Assembly (NCBI GenBank): GCA_948437815.1
Contig: CAOJKG010000009.1
Location: 1 to 19,548, forward strand
Length of the DNA stretch: 19,548 nt
Direction of reading: 5' to 3'
Source: an uncultured Mycoplasmatota bacterium
GTDB lineage: Bacteria > Bacillota_I > Bacilli_A > RF39 > UBA660
The position numbers and the translations under genes are program-made. Numbering within the stretch: position 1 is the stretch's first letter; each line of letters opens with the position of its first letter. Below are positions 1-6,684 of this stretch, one piece after another. The notes beneath the pieces are model-generated. The model saw only the letters and a list, made by a program, of their open reading frames with translations. It was not told where the DNA came from and did no database searches.

Positions 1-53
1 TAGAACGCCGAAGATAGTGAATGCGAAAATAGGAAGCTGCTAGCTTTTTTTTT
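1..53 (+). terminator. Intrinsic terminator ending an upstream transcript
   Basis: Bases 31-37 (AGGAAGC) pair with 43-49 (GCTTTTT) around a 5-base loop, followed by an unbroken T run at 45-53. Bases 1-44 are about 45% G+C, well above the AT-rich surroundings, and show no convincing open frame. They may be the 3' end of a structured RNA or leader whose body lies outside the window. I cannot name the RNA. From 54 to 181 the DNA is very AT-rich and I see nothing else in it. Confidence 0.6.
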
Positions 54-181
54 GCGTTAATTTATTAAATATATAATACTAATTGTGAATAAATTATAAT
101 TTTACAAAATTGAATAATTTATTACAATAACTAAAAAAATACTCTATTATTTATAAATCGACAAACTTTGCAAATATAGTA

Positions 182-193
182 TGATATTATAAT
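182..193 (+). promoter_or_regulatory. -10 element for the frameshifted nuclease-like gene
   Basis: A TG at 182-183 precedes TATTAT (185-190), which overlaps a perfect TATAAT (188-193). This lies just upstream of the AGAGGTG ribosome-binding site at about 199-205. The best -35 candidates (ACTTTG 165-170, TTTGCA 167-172) are poor, so the call rests on the extended -10 pattern that recurs in this window. Confidence 0.4.
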
Positions 194-210
194 ATCTTAG
201 AGGTGATAAT

Positions 211-979
211 GTGCAAAAAGGATTTATGAACGAAAAAAAATTTGCTAAAATAATAGATAAAAATAAAATAAAGGACCTAAATGTAAATATTCAAAACTTA
301 ATATATGCAATATTTAAAGATATAGAAGAAGATGATACTGTAGAGTGTTGGACAAGCAAATATTTTGAAAAGGCAGATATTAAGATAAAAATAAATAATG
401 AAATCAAAGGAGTTAGTATAAAAACAGGAAAGTATTGTTCAATGCATCAAGAAAGTACAGAATCTTTATATCCATTTTTTAGAAGGATAGGTATAGAGGA
501 GAAAATAATGAAATCTCTAGACAGCTTTTTAATAGGAAAAGTAAATGATAAGAGAGTAGATGCAATCACTTACATATTCCATAATTATGAAGAAATCAAA
601 AAAATAAAAGATAGCTTAAATAATTATTATATAAAAGTTAATTTAATTTTAAGATTTTTATTTCTAGGAACAGAAAAACAAAATTATGGTTGTGATGCTA
701 TAATATATGGCATTCCAAATAGTTTTTTTATGGGCTACAAAAGAAGAAATATTAGAATATTTAATAAATTATGATAATAGTCATGAAATTTTTATAAGGT
801 TTAGCGCTTTAAATTTAAAGAGTTACGATAGGAATCTTAGAAACAATGAAGAGAAAAAAACAAAGCAAAACGAAATTCAAATCAAATGGAACACAATAAA
901 AATAGATTTACAAAATATAGAAAAGCTAAGAAAACAAAAGAAGAAATTTGAAATAGACAATATTTTTTTGAATAAATAG
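211..979 (+). pseudogene. Predicted PD-(D/E)XK-type nuclease, frameshifted in a T7 run
   Basis: Two frames join into one protein of about 255 residues. The first runs from GTG 211 (AGGTG at 201-205; an ATG at 226 is a possible alternative) to a stop at 774. The second stays open from before 707 to 979. Removing one T from the T7 run at 723-729 turns the passage into a continuous reading (IPNSF-LWATKEEI). Residues 56 (D) and 69-71 (S-I-K, in GVSIKTG) resemble the D...(D/E/S)xK core of PD-(D/E)XK nucleases, which would cleave DNA; this assignment is a motif-level guess. The C-terminus is lysine-rich and helical. The gene stands alone ahead of yvcK, where rapZ often sits in Bacillota. The extra T could be a real inactivating mutation, a phase-variable tract, or a sequencing or assembly error. 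Confidence 0.55.
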
Positions 980-1025
980 TTCTTTTTTTTATAAAAATGT
1001 GATAAAGTTATATTAGTGATGTAAA

Positions 1026-1976
1026 ATGAAAAAAATAGTTATTTTTGGTGGTGGCTCTGGGCTTTCACAAATGTTAAAAGGCTTAAAATTATTCCCAATA
1101 GATATTACAGCAGTAGTATCAGTTTCTGATAATGGAGGCTCAACATTAAGACTACGAAAAGATTTTAATATTCCAGCAGTAGGCGATATTTCCAAAGTAT
1201 TAATTGCAATGAGTAACACAGATAAGGATATAATTAATTTAATGAATTATAGATTTAAGCAATCAAAAAGTTTAGGAAATCATTCTATTAAAAACCTTTT
1301 ATTAACAGCTTTATTAGAACAAAAAGGTGATTTCGCGCACGCTATACCTGTTTTAGCTAAATTGCTTGATGTAGAAGGAAGAATTTTACCAATTACAGAG
1401 GATAATGCTGAACTAATGGGAATTACTGAAGATAATAAAAAGATTTATGGTGAAACGAGTATAACTAAAACAAAAAAGAAAATAGTTAAAATAGCATATG
1501 ATCATGAAGTCAAAGCAAACCCTGAAGTTTTAGATGCAATAAAGGAAGCAGACTTAATAATTTTCTCTTCAGGAAGCTTATTAACAAGTATCATTCCGAA
1601 TATTATTATAGATGATATAGTAAAAGCTATTAAAAAAAGCAAAGCACCAAAACTTTATATTTGCAATTTAGTAACACAACCAGGCGAAACAGATGAATAT
1701 AAAGTAAGTGATCATATTGCTGAACTAGAGAAGTATTTAGGGAAAGGAACAATTAATATAGTTTTGGCCAATAATGTTGAGATACCACCAGAATTAGTAG
1801 AAAAATACGCTACAGAAGAGCAAAAAGATCCTGTTAAACTAGATGAAGAAACATTAAGAAAAAGAAAAGTAAGCATTATAAAAGACAAAATGTATACTAT
1901 TGAAGATGGCTATTTAAGACATGATACTTTAAAAACTGCATATCTAGTATTTTCAATTTTAATGGAGAATGAATAA
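1026..1976 (+). CDS. yvcK: Gluconeogenesis factor YvcK (CofD-like)
   Basis: This 316-residue protein is a full-length YvcK/CofD-like protein. It has an N-terminal Rossmann glycine loop GGGSG (8-12), the SDNGGST signature (34-40), and PAVGD (50-54), all typical of the family. In Bacillus, YvcK is a cytoplasmic UDP-sugar-binding protein needed for growth on gluconeogenic carbon sources and for normal cell shape and wall synthesis; that role is inferred here from homology. The ATG at 1026 starts the conserved MKKIVIFGG. Its Shine-Dalgarno (GTGATG, 1016-1021) is weak, and a TG-A-TAAAGT or TATATT motif at 1000-1014 is a possible -10. The stop overlaps the whiA start by one base (TAATG), so the two are translationally coupled. 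No rapZ is present in the kilobase upstream. Confidence 0.93.
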   Translation: MKKIVIFGGGSGLSQMLKGLKLFPIDITAVVSVSDNGGSTLRLRKDFNIPAVGDISKVLIAMSNTDKDIINLMNYRFKQSKSLGNHSIKNLLLTALLEQKGDFAHAIPVLAKLLDVEGRILPITEDNAELMGITEDNKKIYGETSITKTKKKIVKIAYDHEVKANPEVLDAIKEADLIIFSSGSLLTSIIPNIIIDDIVKAIKKSKAPKLYICNLVTQPGETDEYKVSDHIAELEKYLGKGTINIVLANNVEIPPELVEKYATEEQKDPVKLDEETLRKRKVSIIKDKMYTIEDGYLRHDTLKTAYLVFSILMENE

Positions 1977-2902
1977 TGACCTATACAACAAGAATAAAAG
2001 AGGAAATAGTAAAAAGTGATATAAATAAATCCGAAAAAATATGTGAGCTATCAGGATATATAAGATTCGCAGCAGTTATAAAAGATACTATAAGTATAAC
2101 ATTAGAAAATGCAAGTGTAACAAGAAGAATATATAAGCATATAAAGGAAATTTTTAATATTCAACCTAGAATAACAATCCGCAATCAAAAACGTTTTAGA
2201 ATAAAACAAATATATATATTAGAGATAAATGAGAAGGTAGAGTATATTCTACATTTTTTAAACATTACAGAAAATAAAAAGAAAATATTACCAACTGAGT
2301 ATTTTTTAACTAATAAAGAAGAAAAAATAGCTTATCTTCAAGGAATATTTTTAGCTTCTGGGACTATTAATGATCCAGCATCGAGTGGTTATCATTTAGA
2401 AATAGTTACTAATATGAGTAGGGAAGCAGTATATGTTACTAATTTATTTCGAGAACTAGGAATAATGGCTAAACATATAAAAAGAAATTCAAAATATATG
2501 GTATACATAAAAAATGCCGAGGTTATTAGCGAGATTATTCGTATGTTTAAAGCAACAACTTCATACTTTTATTTTGAGGATATAAGAATATATAGAGATC
2601 ATAAAAATATGGTTAATCGTCTTAATAATTGTGAGATAGCAAACCAAGAAAAAACAATAAACACAGGTTTAAAACAATTAGAAGATATAAAATACTTAAA
2701 AGAAAATGACTTATATAGCTTATTAGATGACTCAACCAGAATAGTATTAGATTATCGTGAGAAATATCCTGAAACATCATTAAAAGAACTAGCAGATATT
2801 ATATCACTAGAAACAGATTATACTATTGGAAAAAGTGGCGTCAATCACCACTTTATAAAAATAAGAAATCTAATTAAAAAGCACAAAGAAAAAAAGAATT
2901 AA
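1976..2902 (+). CDS. whiA: DNA-binding protein WhiA
   Basis: This 308-residue protein matches WhiA in length and layout. It has an N-terminal WhiA domain, a LAGLIDADG homing-endonuclease-like core around residues 117-200 (AYLQGIFLASGTIND at 119-133, then GYHLEI), and a C-terminal helix-turn-helix at about 230-300 (SLKELADI, GVNHHFIKIR). WhiA proteins bind DNA and affect cell division and sporulation or chromosome functions; the LAGLIDADG fold is not catalytic in known members. It follows yvcK with a one-base overlap and a GGAG Shine-Dalgarno (1963-1966), the usual Bacillota order. Its TAA (2900-2902) overlaps the stop of clpP on the other strand, leaving no room for a terminator between them. 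Confidence 0.93.
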   Translation: MTYTTRIKEEIVKSDINKSEKICELSGYIRFAAVIKDTISITLENASVTRRIYKHIKEIFNIQPRITIRNQKRFRIKQIYILEINEKVEYILHFLNITENKKKILPTEYFLTNKEEKIAYLQGIFLASGTINDPASSGYHLEIVTNMSREAVYVTNLFRELGIMAKHIKRNSKYMVYIKNAEVISEIIRMFKATTSYFYFEDIRIYRDHKNMVNRLNNCEIANQEKTINTGLKQLEDIKYLKENDLYSLLDDSTRIVLDYREKYPETSLKELADIISLETDYTIGKSGVNHHFIKIRNLIKKHKEKKN

Positions 2903-3468
2903 ATTATTTCGTCTATTAAACCATATTTCAAAGCTTCTTTGGCGCTCATAAAATTATCTCTTTCGCAATCTTTAGTAATTTTATTAATAGACTTTCCTGT
3001 ATTATTAGCTAAAATTTGGTTTAGCTTTTTTTTAAGTTTAAGGATATGTTCAGTATGAATTTTTATATCTGTAGCTTGGCCTTGAGCGCCACCCAATACT
3101 TGGTGTATCATAACTTCAGCATTAGAAAGGGCACATCTTTTTCCTTGAGTACCACTAGAAAGAAGGAACGCTCCCATTGATGCGGCAATACCAATAACAA
3201 TTGTTCTAACATCGCTTTTAATATAATTCATAGTATCATAAATAGCCAGTCCAGAAGAAACGGATCCACCAGGACTATTTATATAAAGAAAAATATCATC
3301 ATGATTTTGGGCATCCAGATAAAGAAGCTCACTAACAATAATACTAGCAAGATTATCATTAATCTCACCACTTAGAAATATAATTCTATCTTTAAGCAAA
3401 CGTGAATATAAGTCATAGGCATATTCTTTATTACTAGTTTTTTCTATAACAGTAGGTACAATATTCAT
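2899..3468 (-). CDS. clpP: ATP-dependent Clp protease proteolytic subunit ClpP
   Basis: This 189-residue protein is a typical ClpP serine peptidase. It forms the tetradecameric degradation chamber that works with ClpX or ClpC-type ATPases in cytoplasmic protein quality control. The catalytic triad is visible as S97 (in GIAASMGA), H122 (in MIHQ) and D171 (in ERDNF), and the handle motif SPGGSV lies at 65-70. The start is set at 3468 because MNIVPTVIE is the conserved ClpP N-terminus. The frame is open further upstream, but that part would encode 54 hydrophobic residues unlike ClpP and would cross its own promoter. A GAGAG Shine-Dalgarno precedes the ATG. I do not see a CtsR heptad pair or a CIRCE element upstream, so heat-shock control of the usual Bacillota kind is not evident. 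Confidence 0.95.
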   Translation of the reverse strand: MNIVPTVIEKTSNKEYAYDLYSRLLKDRIIFLSGEINDNLASIIVSELLYLDAQNHDDIFLYINSPGGSVSSGLAIYDTMNYIKSDVRTIVIGIAASMGAFLLSSGTQGKRCALSNAEVMIHQVLGGAQGQATDIKIHTEHILKLKKKLNQILANNTGKSINKITKDCERDNFMSAKEALKYGLIDEII

Positions 3469-3502
3469 AAAAATCTCTCTTTCTAACAACAACATAATCA
3501 TT

Positions 3503-3516
3503 CTATATATATATAG
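3503..3516. repeat. AT palindrome in the clpP leader
   Basis: CTATATATATATAG is a perfect 14-base palindrome between the predicted clpP promoter and start codon, so it would lie in the 5' leader of the clpP transcript. It could be an operator or a weak hairpin, or simply an AT-rich chance palindrome. Confidence 0.35.
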
Positions 3517-3555
3517 TACTAATATAGATATTTTATTCACAAAAAATAAAAAAGT

Positions 3556-3583
3556 ATAATAAAATTCAAAAAAAATATGACAA
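3556..3583 (-). promoter_or_regulatory. clpP promoter
   Basis: Read on the minus strand, TTGTCA (3578-3583) is followed after a 16-base spacer by TATTAT (3556-3561). The predicted start of transcription is near 3549, giving a leader of about 80 bases. The -35 box overlaps that of the divergent nucleoside kinase promoter. Confidence 0.5.
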
Positions 3584-3605
3584 AAGCTTAATTTTATGAT
3601 AATAT
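3577..3605 (+). promoter_or_regulatory. Nucleoside kinase - gap promoter
   Basis: ATGACA (3577-3582) is separated by 17 bases from TAATAT (3600-3605), which carries an upstream TG (3597-3598). Transcription would begin near 3612, a short distance before the GGGG Shine-Dalgarno of the gene at 3629. Confidence 0.5.
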
Positions 3606-3628
3606 ATAATAGAATATGGGGAATTGAC

Positions 3629-5290
3629 ATGAAAAGTGAAAAAGATGATACAATAAAAATAACATTTGATAAAAATAAAACAGTTCAAGTTAAGAGAGGA
3701 ACAACATATTTAAATATAAGTGAATTATCAACATTTAAAGAGCGAGCTTTAGGTGTTATAAAGAATAATGAAATTTTCTCTTTAAGTGATAGAGCTATAG
3801 AAGATGAAACTATAGAATTTTTTGATGCTAGAAGTATAGAAGGAGCTAAAATTTATAAAGCTGCAGTCAAATTTATTTTTGAAGTAGCATTAAAAACAAT
3901 AATCCCAAATTCTGATGTTCACTATCTGCATAGTGTTCCAGGAGGGATGTTATGTGAAGTAGAATATAAAGATACATTAACTATTGATGATTTATCAAGA
4001 ATAAAGCAAGAAATGGCAAGTATAATTGATCATAACGAACCATTTATGAAATATAATATTTCTAAAAAAGATGCTATTAAATTTTATAAAGAAAATGGTA
4101 CATTAGAAAAAGCAGCCAATGTCAATATATATGATAATATAGTAACGATATATAAGTTAAAAAAATATCTAAACTATTATTATGTAAATATGCCTTACAG
4201 TACTAAATATATTAAACAATTTGATATAAAATATTTAGGAGATAATCGTATAGTACTTTTATATCCAAGTAATTTTACAAAAGGTCGTCTACCAGAATAT
4301 GTTCACCATGAAAATATAATAAAATCTTTTTATGAAGGACAAACATGGCTAAAAAGACTAAATACTCCATATGTATCTGATTTAAATAATTTAGTAGCTA
4401 CTGACAAAATTAAAGGATTTATTGAATCATGTGAATTAAAATTTACAGACCAAATAAAAAAAGCTTGTGATGAAATAATAAGAAATAATGAAAAGAAGTT
4501 TATTATGATTGCAGGACCATCTAGTAGTGGGAAAACAACAACTACAAGAGTTTTAGGAGCATACTTAAGAAGCAAAGGATATGATCCAATATGTATATCT
4601 ACGGATGATTATTTTGTTGAAAGAGAAGATACTCCAAAAGATGATAAAGGGAATTATGATTATGAGTGTTTAAATGCGGTAGATATTAACTTATTAAACA
4701 ATCAGTTATCAAGTTTATTAAAAGGGGAAGAAATAAATGTTCCAACGTACAATTTTGTAACTGGCAAAAAAGAATACAATAATAAATTAATAAAGTTACA
4801 AGAAAACAGTATAATATTAATTGAAGGTTTACATTCATTAAATGATGATTTGACTCCATTTATACCAACTAGATATAAGTACAAAATATATTTGAGTCCA
4901 TTTATTCCGTTAAATATTGATAGACATAATTATATATCAACATTAGATTTAAGGCTGATTAGAAGAATAGTAAGGGATAGTAAAACTAGAGGACATGATG
5001 TAACAAGTACATTAAAAAGCTGGCAAAGTGTTCGAAAAGGTGAAGAAAAATATATTTTTCCATATACCCATCAGGCCAATTTTATTATTAATACAGCTTT
5101 ACCATATGAAATAGGTGTATTAAAAGTTTTTGTTAGACCTCTATTATTATCAGTAACTACAGAATCGTCTTATTATGAAGAAGCAAGAAGAATAATGAAA
5201 TTTTTACAAAGTTTTTATTCAATAAGCAGTGAATTAGTTAGTAAAGGTAGTATATTAAGAGAATTTATAGGAGGAAATAATAATGATTAG
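3629..5290 (+). CDS. Nucleoside kinase (TGS / tRNA-synthetase-editing-like / uridine kinase fusion)
   Basis: This 553-residue protein has the composite layout of a known bacterial nucleoside kinase family. Residues 1-65 are TGS-like. About 70-240 resemble the second additional domain of threonyl-tRNA synthetase; the editing motif is degenerate, as HYLHS and HHENI stand where HxxxH-type residues would lie. About 285-553 is a uridine kinase/phosphoribulokinase P-loop domain with Walker A GPSSSGKT (296-303) and STDDYF just after. It should phosphorylate uridine or a related nucleoside with ATP in the cytoplasm, for pyrimidine salvage; the exact substrate cannot be read from sequence. I chose ATG 3629 over the in-frame ATG at 3596 because GGGG (3618-3621) lies at the right distance and 3596 falls inside the -10 element. 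It overlaps gap by 8 bases. Confidence 0.85.
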   Translation: MKSEKDDTIKITFDKNKTVQVKRGTTYLNISELSTFKERALGVIKNNEIFSLSDRAIEDETIEFFDARSIEGAKIYKAAVKFIFEVALKTIIPNSDVHYLHSVPGGMLCEVEYKDTLTIDDLSRIKQEMASIIDHNEPFMKYNISKKDAIKFYKENGTLEKAANVNIYDNIVTIYKLKKYLNYYYVNMPYSTKYIKQFDIKYLGDNRIVLLYPSNFTKGRLPEYVHHENIIKSFYEGQTWLKRLNTPYVSDLNNLVATDKIKGFIESCELKFTDQIKKACDEIIRNNEKKFIMIAGPSSSGKTTTTRVLGAYLRSKGYDPICISTDDYFVEREDTPKDDKGNYDYECLNAVDINLLNNQLSSLLKGEEINVPTYNFVTGKKEYNNKLIKLQENSIILIEGLHSLNDDLTPFIPTRYKYKIYLSPFIPLNIDRHNYISTLDLRLIRRIVRDSKTRGHDVTSTLKSWQSVRKGEEKYIFPYTHQANFIINTALPYEIGVLKVFVRPLLLSVTTESSYYEEARRIMKFLQSFYSISSELVSKGSILREFIGGNNND

Positions 5291-6281
5291 AGTAGCAATT
5301 AATGGTTTTGGAAGAATAGGAAGATTAGCATTTAGACAAATAATAACAGCTACCGACTTTGATATTGTAGCCATAAATGATTTAGGAAATGCAGAAGAAC
5401 TATCTTATCTTTTAAAATATGATACAGTTCATAGAGCTTTCCACGAAGATTTAATAAGATTTATAAATAATGATATTATAATAAATAATGTTAAGAAGGT
5501 AAGAGTATTTAACGAATTAGATCCTGAAAATCTTCCTTGGGGAGAATTAAATGTTGACTTAGTACTAGAGTGTACTGGAAAATTTACAGAATATGAAATG
5601 GCTTATAAACATATAAAAGCGGGAGCTAAAAAAGTGTTAATTTCTGCTCCATCAAAATCAGATAATGTTAAAACAATAGTATATAATGTAAATCATAATA
5701 TATTAGATGGTACAGAAGAGGTTATTTCTGCGGCAAGTTGCACTACAAATTGTTTAGCGCCTATAGCTAATATACTAGAAAAAAGTATAGGTATTGAAAA
5801 TGGTTACATGTCAACAATTCATGCTTATACTAATGATCAAGCAACACTAGATATATCTCATAAAAAAGGAATTAAAGCGCGAAGAGGAAGAGCTTGCGCT
5901 GCTAATATTATTCCAGCTTCTACAGGAGCAGCATCTGCTATAGGTAAAGTTATATCGAGCCTAGAAGGAAAATTAGATGGCATTGCATATCGTGTACCAG
6001 TAGAAGATGGATCGATGATTGAACTAACATTTATACCTAAAAGAGAGACTACAGTAGATGAAATAAATGGACTATTTACAAATAATCAAAATGAAACATT
6101 AGGTATTACATATGATCCAATTGTTTCTAGCGATATAATAGGTAAGAAATATGGTGCATTAGTAGATGGGTTATCAACATCAATTAATAATAAATTAATA
6201 AAAGTAGTTGCATGGTATGATAATGAATATGGATATACAGCCCAAATGCTTAGAACAGCAAAGGCACTATTTAAAAAATAA
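5283..6281 (+). CDS. gap: Glyceraldehyde-3-phosphate dehydrogenase
   Basis: This 332-residue protein is a complete type I GAPDH. It converts glyceraldehyde-3-phosphate, NAD and phosphate to 1,3-bisphosphoglycerate in glycolysis. The Rossmann start INGFGRIGR (6-14), the catalytic cysteine C153 in SCTTN, the general base H180 in HAYTNDQ and the C-terminal WYDNEYGY are all present. An aspartate-leucine pair (D33-L34 in INDL) at the end of the second beta strand fits NAD rather than NADP preference. The start lies 8 bases inside the nucleoside kinase gene and has a strong AGGAGG (5270-5275) within that gene, so the two are coupled. A strong terminator follows immediately. This differs from the cggR-gap-pgk operon common in Bacillota; no other glycolytic gene is nearby. 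Confidence 0.97.
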   Translation: MIRVAINGFGRIGRLAFRQIITATDFDIVAINDLGNAEELSYLLKYDTVHRAFHEDLIRFINNDIIINNVKKVRVFNELDPENLPWGELNVDLVLECTGKFTEYEMAYKHIKAGAKKVLISAPSKSDNVKTIVYNVNHNILDGTEEVISAASCTTNCLAPIANILEKSIGIENGYMSTIHAYTNDQATLDISHKKGIKARRGRACAANIIPASTGAASAIGKVISSLEGKLDGIAYRVPVEDGSMIELTFIPKRETTVDEINGLFTNNQNETLGITYDPIVSSDIIGKKYGALVDGLSTSINNKLIKVVAWYDNEYGYTAQMLRTAKALFKK

Positions 6282-6283
6282 AT

Positions 6284-6332
6284 GATTAATTAAGAAAGAG
6301 TATTCAAATTGCTTCTTAGTTAATCTTTTTTT
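6284..6332 (+). terminator. Strong terminator after gap
   Basis: Bases 6284-6296 (GATTAATTAAGAA) pair with 6313-6325 (TTCTTAGTTAATC) over 13 positions with a single G-U, followed by T7 at 6326-6332. It ends the nucleoside kinase-gap transcript. Confidence 0.88.
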
Positions 6333-6367
6333 AGCTTTTGGTAAACGTAAATAATAATATTTAAAAA

Positions 6368-6396
6368 TATACAATTCATAAAAAATATGTTATTAT
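6368..6396 (+). promoter_or_regulatory. Promoter of the 60-residue membrane protein gene
   Basis: TATACA (6368-6373), 17 bases, then TATTAT (6391-6396) with an extended TG at 6388-6389. The ribosome-binding site follows about 12 bases later. Confidence 0.45.
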
Positions 6397-6419
6397 TTAG
6401 TATATAAAAGGAGTAAAAA

Positions 6420-6602
6420 ATGAAAGATATTTTAATAGGAGTTATCATAATATTCGTAGTCTTTTTAATAGGAGACTTTATCTATGCAGAAAAAAATACA
6501 TGTATTAGAAATGAGAAAGAGCATATTGGTGAATTCTGTAAATGTGGTTTAATAAAAAATCAATTTGATATAAATATTTATATATTTGATAGATATTGGT
6601 AA
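6420..6602 (+). CDS. Small membrane-anchored cysteine protein, unknown function
   Basis: This 60-residue gene is probably real despite its size. It has AGGAG (6410-6414) close to its ATG and a TG-extended promoter, and it sits between the gap terminator and the next promoter. Residues 4-22 form one hydrophobic membrane helix. The rest carries three cysteines, C28, C40 and C42 (C-x11-C-x-C), and an aromatic end (FDRYW). The cysteines could bind a metal or form a disulphide if the tail is outside the cell. There is no lipobox. I do not recognise a family. Confidence 0.6.
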   Translation: MKDILIGVIIIFVVFLIGDFIYAEKNTCIRNEKEHIGEFCKCGLIKNQFDINIYIFDRYW

Positions 6603-6621
6603 TAATAATTTTTACTTTTTA

Positions 6622-6650
6622 TTGTTTAAAATTAGTAAATGTGATATTAT
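6622..6650 (+). promoter_or_regulatory. Promoter of the GH31 glycosidase gene
   Basis: TTGTTT (6622-6627), a 17-base spacer, and TATTAT (6645-6650) with TG at 6642-6643. It lies 35 bases before the GTG start. I see no operator or catabolite-response element. Confidence 0.5.
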
Positions 6651-6684
6651 ATAAATAGTAAAAATAAAAGGGAGTAGGTTAGTC

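Noticed and set aside
1..44. End of a lysine riboswitch, suggested by GCCGAAG
   Set aside because: The other conserved L-box segments are not in the window and the bases that follow do not fit.
3469..3628. CtsR or CIRCE heat-shock operator at clpP
   Set aside because: No GGTCAAA heptad pair and no CIRCE inverted repeat could be found.
3469..3630. 54-residue hydrophobic N-terminal extension of ClpP
   Set aside because: ClpP homologues begin at MN(I/L)VPTVIE, and the extension runs through the divergent promoter region.
3629..5290. Threonyl-tRNA synthetase, suggested by the TGS/editing-like N-terminus
   Set aside because: There is no class II catalytic core; the C-terminal half is a P-loop uridine-kinase domain.
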